This document shows positions 52,744 to 64,000 of a stretch of 64,000 nucleotides of DNA, piece after piece. The notes under the pieces were generated by a model that was not told where the DNA came from, did not search any database, and saw only the letters and a program-made list of their open reading frames with translations. The translations under genes were made by a program, and so were the position numbers. Numbering within the stretch: position 1 is the first letter of the stretch; every line of letters begins with the position of its first letter. Origin of the DNA: Edaphochlamys debaryana (lineage: Eukaryota; Chlorophyta; Chlorophyceae; Chlamydomonadales). The stretch spans positions 1,289,925 through 1,353,924 of the forward strand of contig JAEHOE010000016.1 in assembly GCA_016858145.1 (NCBI GenBank). The letters are read 5' to 3'.

Positions 52744-55700
52744 ACGCCGCCCGGGGGCACGGCGGTGAGGGACTGGGCTGGACGAGGCCCCTGGGCCCCC
52801 ATCGCGACTTGGGCACCCAAGCCGCCCGGGGGCACGGCGGTGAGGGACTGGGCTGGACGAGGCCCCTGGGCCCCCATCGCGACTTGGGCACCCAAGCCGC
52901 CCGGGGGCACGGCGGTGAGGGACTGGGCTGGACGAGGCCCCTGGGCCCCCATCGCGACTTGGGCACCCAAGCCGCCCGGGGGGCACGGCGGTGAGGGACT
53001 GGGCTGGACGAGGCCCCTGGGCCCCCATCGCGACTTGGGCTCCCAAGCCGCCGGGGGGCACCGCGGTGAGGGACTGGGCTGGACGAGGCCCCTGGGCCCC
53101 CATCGCGACTTGGGCTCCCAAGCCGCCGGGGGGCACCGCGGTGAGGGACTGGGCTGGACGAGGCCCCTCGGCCCCCATCGCGACTTGGGCTCCCAAGCCG
53201 CCCGGGGGCACGGCGGTGAGGGACTGGGCTGGACGAGGCCCCTCGGCCCCCATCGCGACTTGGGCTCCCAAGCCGCCCGGGGGGCACGGCGGTGAGGGAC
53301 TGGGCTGGACGAGGCCCCTCGGCCCCATCGCGACTTGGGCTCCCAAGCCGCCCGGGGGGCACGGCGGTGAGGGACTGGGCTGGACGAGGCCCCTCGGCCC
53401 CCATCGCGACTTGGGCTCCCAAGCCGCCCGGGGGGCACGGCGGTGAGGGACTGGGCTGGACGAGGCCCCTCGGCCCCCATCGCGACTTGGGCTCCCAAGC
53501 CGCCCGGGGGGCACGGCGGTGAGGGACTGGGCTGGACGAGGCCCCTCGGCCCCCATCGCGACTTGGGCTCCCAAGCCGCCCGGGGGGCACGGCGGTGAGG
53601 GACTGGGCTGGACGAGGCCCCTCGGCCCCCATCGCGACTTGGGCTCCCAAGCCGCCCGGGGGGCACGGCGGTGAGGGACTGGGCTGGACGAGGCCCCTCG
53701 GCCCCCATCGCGACTTGGGCTCCCAAGCCGCCCGGGGGGCACGGCGGTGAGGGACTGGGCTGGACGAGGCCCCTCGGCCCCCATCGCGACTTGGGCTCCC
53801 AAGCCGCCCGGGGGGCACGGCGGTGAGGGACTGGGCTGGACGAGGCCCCTCGGCCCCCATCGCGACTTGGGCTCCCAAGCCGCCCGGGGGGCACGGCGGT
53901 GAGGGACTGGGCTGGACGAGGCCCCTCGGCCCCCATCGCGACTTGGGCTCCCAAGCCGCCCGGGGGGCACGGCGGTGAGGGACTGGGCTGGACGAGGCCC
54001 CTCGGCCCCCATCGCGACTTGGGCTCCCAAGCCGCCCGGGGGGCACGGCGGTGAGGGACTGGGCTGGACGAGGCCCCTCGGCCCCCATCGCGACTTGGGC
54101 TCCCAAGCCGCCCGGGGGGCACGGCGGTGAGGGACTGGGCTGGACGAGGCCCCTCGGCCCCCATCGCGACTTGGGCTCCCAAGCCGCCCGGGGGGCACGG
54201 CGGTGAGGGACTGGGCTGGACGAGGCCCCTCGGCCCCCATCGCGACTTGGGCTCCCAAGCCGCCCGGGGGGCACGGCGGTGAGGGACTGGGCTGGACGAG
54301 GCCCCTCGGCCCCCATCGCGACTTGGGCTCCCAAGCCGCCCGGGGGCACGGCGGTGAGGGACTGGGCTGGACGAGGCCCCTCGGCCCCCATCGCGACTTG
54401 GGCTCCCAAGCCGCCCGGGGGGCACGGCGGTGAGGGACTGGGCTGGACGAGGCCCCTCGGCCCCCATCGCGACTTGGGCTCCCAAGCCGCCCGGGGGGCA
54501 CGGCGGTGAGGGACTGGGCTGGACGAGGCCCCTCGGCCCCCATCGCGACTTGGGCTCCCAAGCCGCCCGGGGGGCACGGCGGTGAGGGACTGGGCTGGAC
54601 GAGGCCCCTCGGCCCCCATCGCGACTTGGGCTCCCAAGCCGCCCGGGGGGCACGGCGGTGAGGGACTGGGCTGGACGAGGCCCCTCGGCCCCCATCGCGA
54701 CTTGGGCTCCCAAGCCGCCCGGGGGGCACGGCGGTGAGGGACTGGGCTGGACGAGGCCCCTCGGCCCCCATCGCGACTTGGGCTCCCAAGCCGCCCGGGG
54801 GGCACGGCGGTGAGGGACTGGGCTGGACGAGGCCCCTCGGCCCCCATCGCGACTTGGGCTCCCAAGCCGCCCGGGGGGCACGGCGGTGAGGGACTGGGCT
54901 GGACGAGGCCCCTCGGCCCCCATCGCGACTTGGGCTCCCAAGCCGCCCGGGGGGCACGGCGGTGAGGGACTGGGCTGGACGAGGCCCCTCGGCCCCATCG
55001 CGACTTGGGCTCCCAAGCCGCCCGGGGGGCACGGCGGTGAGGGACTGGGCTGGACGAGGCCCCTCGGCCCCATCGCGACTTGGGCTCCCAAGCCGCCCGG
55101 GGGGCACGGCGGTGAGGGACTGGGCTGGACGAGGCCCCTCGGCCCCCATCGCGACTTGGGCTCCCAAGCCGCCCGGGGGGCACGGCGGTGAGGGACTGGG
55201 CTGGACGAGGCCCCTCGGCCCCCATCGCGACTTGGGCTCCCAAGCCGCCCGGGGGGCACGGCGGTGAGGGACTGGGCTGGACGAGGCCCCTCGGCCCCCA
55301 TCGCGACTTGGGCTCCCAAGCCGCCCGGGGGGCACGGCGGTGAGGGACTGGGCTGGACGAGGCCCCTCGGCCCCCATCGCGACTTGGGCTCCCAAGCCGC
55401 CCGGGGGCACGGCGGTGAGGGACTGGGCTGGACGAGGCCCCTCGGCCCCCATCGCGACTTGGGCTCCCAAGCCGCCCGGGGGGCACGGCGGTGAGGGACT
55501 GGGCTGGACGAGGCCCCTCGGCCCCCATCGCGACTTGGGCTCCCAAGCCGCCCGGGGGGCACGGCGGTGAGGGACTGGGCTGGACGAGGCCCCTCGGCCC
55601 CCATCGCGACTTGGGCTCCCAAGCCGCCCGGGGGGCACGGCGGTGAGGGACTGGGCTGGACGAGGCCCCTCGGCCCCCATCGCGACTTGGGCTCCCAAGC

Positions 55701-58700
55701 CGCCCGGGGGGCACGGCGGTGAGGGACTGGGCTGGACGAGGCCCCTCGGCCCCCATCGCGACTTGGGCTCCCAAGCCGCCCGGGGGGCACGGCGGTGAGG
55801 GACTGGGCTGGACGAGGCCCCTCGGCCCCCATCGCGACTTGGGCTCCCAAGCCGCCCGGGGGGCACGGCGGTGAGGGACTGGGCTGGACGAGGCCCCTCG
55901 GCCCCCATCGCGACTTGGGCTCCCAAGCCGCCCGGGGGGCACGGCGGTGAGGGACTGGGCTGGACGAGGCCCCTCGGCCCCCATCGCGACTTGGGCTCCC
56001 AAGCCGCCCGGGGGGCACGGCGGTGAGGGACTGGGCTGGACGAGGCCCCTCGGCCCCCATCGCGACTTGGGCTCCCAAGCCGCCCGGGGGGCACGGCGGT
56101 GAGGGACTGGGCTGGACGAGGCCCCTCGGCCCCATCGCGACTTGGGCTCCCAAGCCGCCCGGGGGGCACGGCGGTGAGGGACTGGGCTGGACGAGGCCCC
56201 TCGGCCCCCATCGCGACTTGGGCTCCCAAGCCGCCCGGGGGCACGGCGGTGAGGGACTGGGCTGGACGAGGCCCCTCGGCCCCCATCGCGACTTGGGCTC
56301 CCAAGCCGCCCGGGGGGCACGGCGGTGAGGGACTGGGCTGGACGAGGCCCCTCGGCCCCCATCGCGACTTGGGCTCCCAAGCCGCCCGGGGGGCACGGCG
56401 GTGAGGGACTGGGCTGGACGAGGCCCCTCGGCCCCCATCGCGACTTGGGCTCCCAAGCCGCCCGGGGGGCACGGCGGTGAGGGACTGGGCTGGACGAGGC
56501 CCCTCGGCCCCCATCGCGACTTGGGCTCCCAAGCCGCCCGGGGGGCACGGCGGTGAGGGACTGGGCTGGACGAGGCCCCTCGGCCCCCATCGCGACTTGG
56601 GCTCCCAAGCCGCCCGGGGGGCACGGCGGTGAGGGACTGGGCTGGACGAGGCCCCTCGGCCCCCATCGCGACTTGGGCTCCCAAGCCGCCCGGGGGGCAC
56701 GGCGGTGAGGGACTGGGCTGGACGAGGCCCCTCGGCCCCCATCGCGACTTGGGCTCCCAAGCCGCCCGGGGGGCACGGCGGTGAGGGACTGGGCTGGACG
56801 AGGCCCCTCGGCCCCCATCGCGACTTGGGCTCCCAAGCCGCCCGGGGGGCACGGCGGTGAGGGACTGGGCTGGACGAGGCCCCTCGGCCCCCATCGCGAC
56901 TTGGGCTCCCAAGCCGCCCGGGGGGCACGGCGGTGAGGGACTGGGCTGGACGAGGCCCCTCGGCCCCCATCGCGACTTGGGCTCCCAAGCCGCCCGGGGG
57001 GCACGGCGGTGAGGGACTGGGCTGGACGAGGCCCCTCGGCCCCCATCGCGACTTGGGCTCCCAAGCCGCCCGGGGGGCACGGCGGTGAGGGACTGGGCTG
57101 GACGAGGCCCCTCGGCCCCCATCGCGACTTGGGCTCCCAAGCCGCCCGGGGGGCACGGCGGTGAGGGACTGGGCTGGACGAGGCCCCTCGGCCCCCATCG
57201 CGACTTGGGCTCCCAAGCCGCCCGGGGGGCACGGCGGTGAGGGACTGGGCTGGACGAGGCCCCTCGGCCCCCATCGCGACTTGGGCTCCCAAGCCGCCCG
57301 GGGGGCACGGCGGTGAGGGACTGGGCTGGACGAGGCCCCTCGGCCCCCATCGCGACTTGGGCTCCCAAGCCGCCCGGGGGGCACGGCGGTGAGGGACTGG
57401 GCTGGACGAGGCCCCTCGGCCCCCATCGCGACTTGGGCTCCCAAGCCGCCCGGGGGGCACGGCGGTGAGGGACTGGGCTGGACGAGGCCCCTCGGCCCCC
57501 ATCGCGACTTGGGCTCCCAAGCCGCCCGGGGGGCACGGCGGTGAGGGACTGGGCTGGACGAGGCCCCTCGGCCCCCATCGCGACTTGGGCTCCCAAGCCG
57601 CCCGGGGGGCACGGCGGTGAGGGACTGGGCTGGACGAGGCCCCTCGGCCCCCATCGCGACTTGGGCTCCCAAGCCGCCCGGGGGGCACGGCGGTGAGGGA
57701 CTGGGCTGGACGAGGCCCCTCGGCCCCCATCGCGACTTGGGCTCCCAAGCCGCCCGGGGGGCACGGCGGTGAGGGACTGGGCTGGACGAGGCCCCTCGGC
57801 CCCCATCGCGACTTGGGCTCCCAAGCCGCCCGGGGGGCACGGCGGTGAGGGACTGGGCTGGACGAGGCCCCTCGGCCCCCATCGCGACTTGGGCTCCCAA
57901 GCCGCCCGGGGGGCACGGCGGTGAGGGACTGGGCTGGACGAGGCCCCTCGGCCCCCATCGCGACTTGGGCTCCCAAGCCGCCCGGGGGCACGGCGGTGAG
58001 GGACTGGGCTGGACGAGGCCCCTCGGCCCCCATCGCGACTTGGGCTCCCAAGCCGCCCGGGGGGCACGGCGGTGAGGGACTGGGCTGGACGAGGCCCCTC
58101 GGCCCCCATCGCGACTTGGGCTCCCAAGCCGCCCGGGGGGCACGGCGGTGAGGGACTGGGCTGGACGAGGCCCCTCGGCCCCCATCGCGACTTGGGCTCC
58201 CAAGCCGCCCGGGGGGCACGGCGGTGAGGGACTGGGCTGGACGAGGCCCCTCGGCCCCCATCGCGACTTGGGCTCCCAAGCCGCCCGGGGGCACGGCGGT
58301 GAGGGACTGGGCTGGACGAGGCCCCTCGGCCCCCATCGCGACTTGGGCTCCCAAGCCGCCCGGGGGGCACGGCGGTGAGGGACTGGGCTGGACGAGGCCC
58401 CTCGGCCCCCATCGCGACTTGGGCTCCCAAGCCGCCCGGGGGCACGGCGGTGAGGGACTGGGCTGGACGAGGCCCCTCGGCCCCCATCGCGACTTGGGCT
58501 CCCAAGCCGCCCGGGGGGCACGGCGGTGAGGGACTGGGCTGGACGAGGCCCCTCGGCCCCCATCGCGACTTGGGCTCCCAAGCCGCCCGGGGGCACGGCG
58601 GTGAGGGACTGGGCTGGACGAGGCCCCTCGGCCCCCATCGCGACTTGGGCTCCCAAGCCGCCCGGGGGGCACGGCGGTGAGGGACTGGGCTGGACGAGGC

Positions 58701-61700
58701 CCCTCGGCCCCCATCGCGACTTGGGCTCCCAAGCCGCCCGGGGGGCACGGCGGTGAGGGACTGGGCTGGACGAGGCCCCTCGGCCCCCATCGCGACTTGG
58801 GCTCCCAAGCCGCCCGGGGGCACGGCGGTGAGGGACTGGGCTGGACGAGGCCCCTCGGCCCCCATCGCGACTTGGGCTCCCAAGCCGCCCGGGGGGCACG
58901 GCGGTGAGGGACTGGGCTGGACGAGGCCCCTCGGCCCCCATCGCGACTTGGGCTCCCAAGCCGCCCGGGGGGCACGGCGGTGAGGGACTGGGCTGGACGA
59001 GGCCCCTCGGCCCCCATCGCGACTTGGGCTCCCAAGCCGCCCGGGGGGCACGGCGGTGAGGGACTGGGCTGGACGAGGCCCCTCGGCCCCCATCGCGACT
59101 TGGGCTCCCAAGCCGCCCGGGGGGCAACGGCGGTGAGGGACTGGGCTGGACGAGGCCCCTCGGCCCCCATCGCGACTTGGGCTCCCAAGCCGCCCGGGGG
59201 CACGGCGGTGAGGGACTGGGCTGGACGAGGCCCCTCGGCCCCCATCGCGACTTGGGCTCCCAAGCCGCCCGGGGGGCACGGCGGTGAGGGACTGGGCTGG
59301 ACGAGGCCCCTCGGCCCCCATCGCGACTTGGGCTCCCAAGCCGCCCGGGGGCACGGCGGTGAGGGACTGGGCTGGACGAGGCCCCTCGGCCCCCATCGCG
59401 ACTTGGGCTCCCAAGCCGCCCGGGGGGCACGGCGGTGAGGGACTGGGCTGGACGAGGCCCCTCGGCCCCCATCGCGACTTGGGCTCCCAAGCCGCCCGGG
59501 GGGCACGGCGGTGAGGGACTGGGCTGGACGAGGCCCCTCGGCCCCCATCGCGACTTGGGCTCCCAAGCCGCCCGGGGGGCACGGCGGTGAGGGGACTGGG
59601 CTGGACGAGGCCCCTCGGCCCCCATCGCGACTTGGGCTCCCAAGCCGCCCGGGGGCACGGCGGTGAGGGACTGGGCTGGACGAGGCCCCTCGGCCCCCAT
59701 CGCGACTTGGGCTCCCAAGCCGCCCGGGGGCACGGCGGTGAGGGACTGGGCTGGACGAGGCCCCTCGGCCCCCATCGCGACTTGGGCTCCCAAGCCGCCC
59801 GGGGGCACGGCGGTGAGGGACTGGGCTGGACGAGGCCCCTCGGCCCCCATCGCGACTTGGGCTCCCAAGCCGCCCGGGGGCACGGCGGTGAGGGGACTGG
59901 GCTGGACGAGGCCCCTCGGCCCCCATCGCGACTCGGGCTCCCAAGCCGCCCGGGGGCACGGCGGTGAGGGACTGGGCTGGACGAGGCCCCTCGGCCCCCA
60001 TCGCGACTCGGGCTCCCAAGCCGCCCGGGGGCACGGCGGTGAGGGACTGGGCTGGACGAGGCCCCTCGGCCCCCATCGCGACTTCGGGCTCCCAAGCCGC
60101 CCGGGGGCACGGCGGTGAGGGACTGGGCTGGACGAGGCCCCTCGGCCCCCATCGCGACTCGGGCTCCCAAGCCGCCCGGGGGCACGGCGGTGAGGGACTG
60201 GGCTGGACGAGGCCCTCGGCCCCCATCGCGACTCGGGCTCCCAAGCCGCCCGGGGGCACGGCGGTGAGGGACTGGGCTGGACGAGGCCCCTCGGCCCCCA
60301 TCGCGACTCGGGCTCCAAGCCGCCCGGGGGCACGGCGGTGAGGGACTGGGCCTGGACGAGGCCCCTCGGCCCCCATCGCGACTCGGGCTCCCAAGCCGCC
60401 CGGGGGCACGGCGGTGAGGGACTGGGCTGGACGAGGCCCCTCGGCCCCCATCGCGACTCGGGCTCCCAAGCCGCCCGGGGCACGGCGGTGAGGGACGGGC
60501 TGGACGAGGCCCCTCGGCCCCCATCGCGACTCGGGGCTCCCAAGCCGCCCGGGGGCACGCGGTGGAGGGACTGGGCTGGACGAGGCCCCTCGGCCCCCAT
60601 CGCGACTCGGGCTCCCAAGCCGCCCGGGGGCACGGCGGTGAGGGACTGGGCTGGACGAGGCCCCTCGGCCCCCATCGCGACTCGGGCTCCCAAGCCGCCC
60701 GGGGGCACGGCGGTGAGGGACTGGGCTGGACGAGGCCCCTCGGCCCCCATCGCGACTTCGGGCTCCCAAGCCGCCCGGGGGCACGGCGGTGAGGGACTGG
60801 CTGGACGAGGCCCCTCGGCCCCCATCGCGACTCGGGCCTCCCAAGCGCCCGGGGGCACGGCGGTGAGGGACTGGGCTGGACGAGGCCCCTCGGCCCCCCA
60901 TCGCGACTTGGGCTCCAAAGCCGCCCGGGGGCACGGCGGTGAGGGACTGGGCTGGACGAGGCCCCTCGGCCCCCATCGCGACTTGGGCTCCCAAGCCGCC
61001 GGGGGGCACGGCGGTGAGGGACTGGGCTGGACGAGGCCCCCTCGGCCCCCATCGCGACTTGGGCTCCCAAGCCGCCGGGGGCACGGCGGTGAGGGGACTG
61101 GGCTGGACGAGGCCCCTCGGCCCCCATCGCGACTTGGGCTCCCAAGCCGCCCGGGGGCACGGCGGTGAGGACTGGGCTGGACGAGGCCCCTCGGCCCCCA
61201 TCGCGACTTGGGCTCCCAAGCCGCCCGGGGGGCACGGCGGTGAGGGACTGGGCTGGACGAGGCCCCTCGGCCCCCATCGCGACTTGGCTCCCAAGCCGCC
61301 CGGGGGCACGGCGGTGAGGGACTGGGCTGGACGAGGCCCCTCGGCCCCCATCGCGACTTGGGCTCCCAAGCCGCCCGGGGGCACGGCGGTGAGGGACTGG
61401 GCTGGACGAGGCCCCTCGGCCCCCATCGCGACTTGGGCTCCCAAGCCGCCCGGGGGCACGGCGGTGAGGGACTGGGCTGGACGAGGCCCCTCGGCCCCCA
61501 TCGCGACTTGGGCTCCCAAGCCGCCCGGGGGCACGGCGGTGAGGGACTGGGCTGGACGAGGCCCCTCGGCCCCCATCGCGACTTGGGCTCCAAGCCGCCC
61601 GGGGGCACGGCGGTGAGGGACTGGGCTGGACGAGGCCCTCGGCCCCCATCGCGACTTGGGCTCCCAAGCCGCCGGGGGCACGGCGGTGAGGGACTGGGCT

Positions 61701-64000
61701 GGACGAGGCCCTCGGCCCCCATCGCGACTTGGGCTCCCAAGCCGCCCGGGGGGCACGGCGGTGAGGGACTGGGCTGGACGAGGCCCCTCGGCCCCCATCG
61801 CGACTTGGGCTCCCAAGCCGCCCGGGGGCACGGCGGTGAGGGACTGGGCTGGACGAGGCCCCTCGGCCCCCATCGCGACTTGGGCTCCCAAGCCGCCCGG
61901 GGGCACGGCGGTGAGGGACTGGGCTGGACGAGGCCCCTCGGCCCCCATCGCGACTTGGGCTCCCAAGCCGCCCGGGGGCACGGCGGTGAGGGACTGGGCT
62001 GGACGAGGCCCCCTCGGCCACCCATCGCGACTGGCTCCCAAGCCGCCCGGGGGCACGGCGGGTGAGGGACTGGGCTGGACGAGGGCCCCTCGGCCCCATC
62101 GCGACTTGGGCTCCCAAGCCGCCCGGGGGCACGGGCCGGGAGGGACTGGGCTGGACGAGGCCCCTCGGCCCCCCATCGCGACTTGGGCTCCCAAGCCGCC
62201 CGGGGGGCACGGCGGTTGAGGGGACTGGGCTGGACGAGGCCCCTCGGCCCCCATCGCGACTTGGGCTCCCAAGCCGCCCGGGGGCACGGCGGTGAGGGAC
62301 TGGGCTGGACGAGGCCCCTCGGCCCCCATCGCGACTTGGGCTCCCAAGCCGCCCGGGGCACGGCGGTGAGGGACTGGGCATGGACGAGGCCCCTCGGCCC
62401 CCATCGCGACTTGGGCTCCCAAGCCGCCCGGGGGCACGGCGGTGAGGGACTGGGCTGGACGAGGCCCCTCGGCCCCCATCGCGACTTGGGCTCCCAAGCC
62501 GCCCGGGGGCACGGCGGGTGAGGGACTGGGCTGGACGAGGCCCCTCGGCCCCCATCGCGACTTGGGCTCCCAAGCCGCCCGGGGGCACGGCGGTGAGGGA
62601 CTGGGCTGGACGAGGCCCCTCGGCCCCCATCGCGACTTGGGCTCCAAGCCGCCCGGGGGCACGGCGGTGAGGGACTGGGCTGGACGAGGCCCCTCGGCCC
62701 CCATCGCGACTTGGGCTCCCCAAGCCGCCCGGGGGCACGGCGGTGAGGGACTGGGCTGGACGAGGCCCCTCGGCCCCCATCGCGACTTGGGCTCCCAAGC
62801 CGCCCGGGGGCACGGCGGTGAGGGACTGGGCTGGACGAGGCCCCTCGGCCCCCATCGCGACTTGGGCTCCCAAGCCCGCCCGGGGGCACGGCGGGAGGAC
62901 TGGGCTGGACGAGGCCCCTCGGCCCCATCGCGACTTGGGCTCCCAAGCCGCCCGGGGGCACGGCGGGAGGGACTGGGCTGACGAGGCCCCTCGGCCCCCA
63001 TCGCGACTTGGGCTCCCAAGCCGCCCGGGGGCACGGCGGTGAGGGACTGGGCTGGACGAGGCCCTCGGCCCCCATCGCGACTTGGGCTCCAAGCCGCCCG
63101 GGGGCACGGCGGTGAGGACTGGGCTGGACGAGGCCCCCTCGGCCCCCCATCGCGACTTGGGCTCCCAAGCCGCCCGGGGGCACGGCGGTGAGGGACTGGG
63201 CTGGCGAGGCCCCCTCGGCCCCCCATCGCGACTCTGGGCTCCCAAGCGCCCGGGGCACGGCGGTGGGGACTGGGCTGGACGAGGCCCCCTCGGCCCCCAT
63301 CGCGACTTCGGGGCTCACAAGCCCCGCCCGGGGGCAACGCGGTGAGGGACTGGCTGGACGAGGCCCCTCGCCCCCATCGCGACTCGGGCTCCCAAGCCGC
63401 CGGGGGGCACGGGCGGTGAGGGACTGGGCTGGACGAGGCCCCTCGGCCCCCATCGCGACTGGGCTCCCAAGCCGCCCGGGGGCACGGGCGGTGAGGGACT
63501 GGGCTGGACGAGGCCCTCGGCCCCATCGCGACTTGGGCTCCCAAGCCGCCCGGGGGACACGGCGGTGAGGGACTGGGCTGGACGAGGCCCTCGGCCCCCA
63601 TCGCGACTCGGGCTCCAAGCCGCCCGGGGGCACGGCGGCGGTGAGGGACTGGGCTGGACGAGGCCCCTCGGCCCCATCGCGACTCGGGCTCCCAAGCGCC
63701 CCGGGGGGCACGGCGGTGAGGGACTGGGCTGGACGAGGCCCCCTCGGCCCCATCGCGACTCGGGCTCCCAAGCCGCCGGGGGGCACGGCGGTGAGGACTG
63801 GGCTGGACGAGGCCCCTCGGCCCCCATCGCGACTGGGTCCCCAAGCCGCCCGGGGGGCACGGCGGTGAGGGAGGATGGGCTGGACGAGGCCCCTCGGCCC
63901 CCATCGCGACTTGGGCTCCCAAGCCGCCCCGGGGGCACGGCGGTGAGGGACTGGGCTGGACGAGGCCCCTCGGCCCCCATCGCGACTTGGGCTCCCAAGC
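52744..64000 (+). repeat. 75-76 bp GC-rich satellite array, about 149 units, open at the right
   Basis: Head-to-tail units of 76 bp (six G after CCGCCC) or 75 bp (five G), built around CGGTGAGGGACTGGGCTGG, ACGAGGCCCCTCGGCCCCC, ATCGCGACTTGGGCTCCC. The first five units carry edge variants (CCTGGGCC; GGGCACCC in the first three). The middle (about 53190-59580) is highly uniform, mostly 76 bp. From about 59640 the 75-bp form dominates, with a GACTCGGGC variant block at about 59930-60840. Beyond about 60180 single-base indels are frequent. The array continues past the window. The unit has no stop codon in any minus-strand frame, which explains very long artificial open frames there. It matches no telomeric or ribosomal repeat I know. 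Confidence 0.95.

Noticed and set aside
52718..63922. Three very long minus-strand open frames (about 3,500-3,730 codons) over the satellite
   Set aside because: All three frames are open at once because the 76-bp unit lacks stops on that strand and is not a multiple of three. This is a property of the repeat, not of a gene.
52744..64000. CRISPR-like array
   Set aside because: There are no unique spacers; the whole 75-76 bp unit repeats, and the organism is a eukaryote.

Overview
The window reads as nuclear DNA of a chlorophycean green alga, most likely from the Chlamydomonas/Volvox order. It is very GC-rich. Its genes are densely broken by 100-400 bp introns with GTGAG/GTGCG/GTGGG donors and GCAG/CCAG acceptors. 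The gene families also fit: a GT90 (CAP10) glycosyltransferase, a prolyl 4-hydroxylase with a C-terminal ShKT domain, a pherophorin-like secreted protein, and a very large beta-helix/Cys-rich/multi-pass membrane protein. The species cannot be fixed from sequence alone. Exon structures below were assembled by hand from splice sites, phase continuity and family motifs.

Layout, left to right. 1-3259: no supported gene; holds a complete hAT-like non-autonomous transposon (699-1406). 3260-5482 (-): low-complexity protein of unknown function. 7363-12472 (-): secretory-pathway GT90 glycosyltransferase in 16 exons, one of them only 8 nt. 13530-22599 (+): 871-residue protein in 21 exons of an alga-expanded family of unknown function; its introns carry repeated copies of its own exon edges. 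25180-28451 (-): augmin subunit 3 (HAUS3/AUG3). 29531-32218 (+): predicted single-pass membrane protein of unknown function. 33089-36612 (+): prolyl 4-hydroxylase. 37155-39713 (+): Cys-rich secreted pherophorin-like protein whose fourth listed intron holds an inverted relative of the hAT-like element. 39988-40837: a fragment of the P4H 3' end followed by a second complete hAT-like copy. 43008-52225 (-): giant membrane protein with beta-helix repeats, Cys-rich modules and about 7-8 membrane segments; its 5' end is missing. 52572-64000: satellite array of a 75-76 bp unit, about 149 units, running off the window, with 1.7 inverted units at its left edge.

Functionally, several genes point to the cell surface and secretory pathway: GT90 (glycosylation), P4H (proline hydroxylation of wall glycoproteins), the pherophorin-like protein (extracellular matrix) and the beta-helix membrane protein (surface sensing or adhesion). 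AUG3 belongs to microtubule nucleation. Two divergent gene pairs (12473-13529 and 28452-29530) probably share promoter regions.

The most unusual signals are: (i) recurrent local tandem duplications that copy exon edges, with splice sites, into neighbouring introns or UTR in three genes; (ii) the inverted-edged satellite abutting a surface-protein gene that has lost its visible 5' end; (iii) an hAT-like element supported by two independent 8-bp target-site duplications; and (iv) an 8-nt micro-exon needed to keep the GT90 frame.
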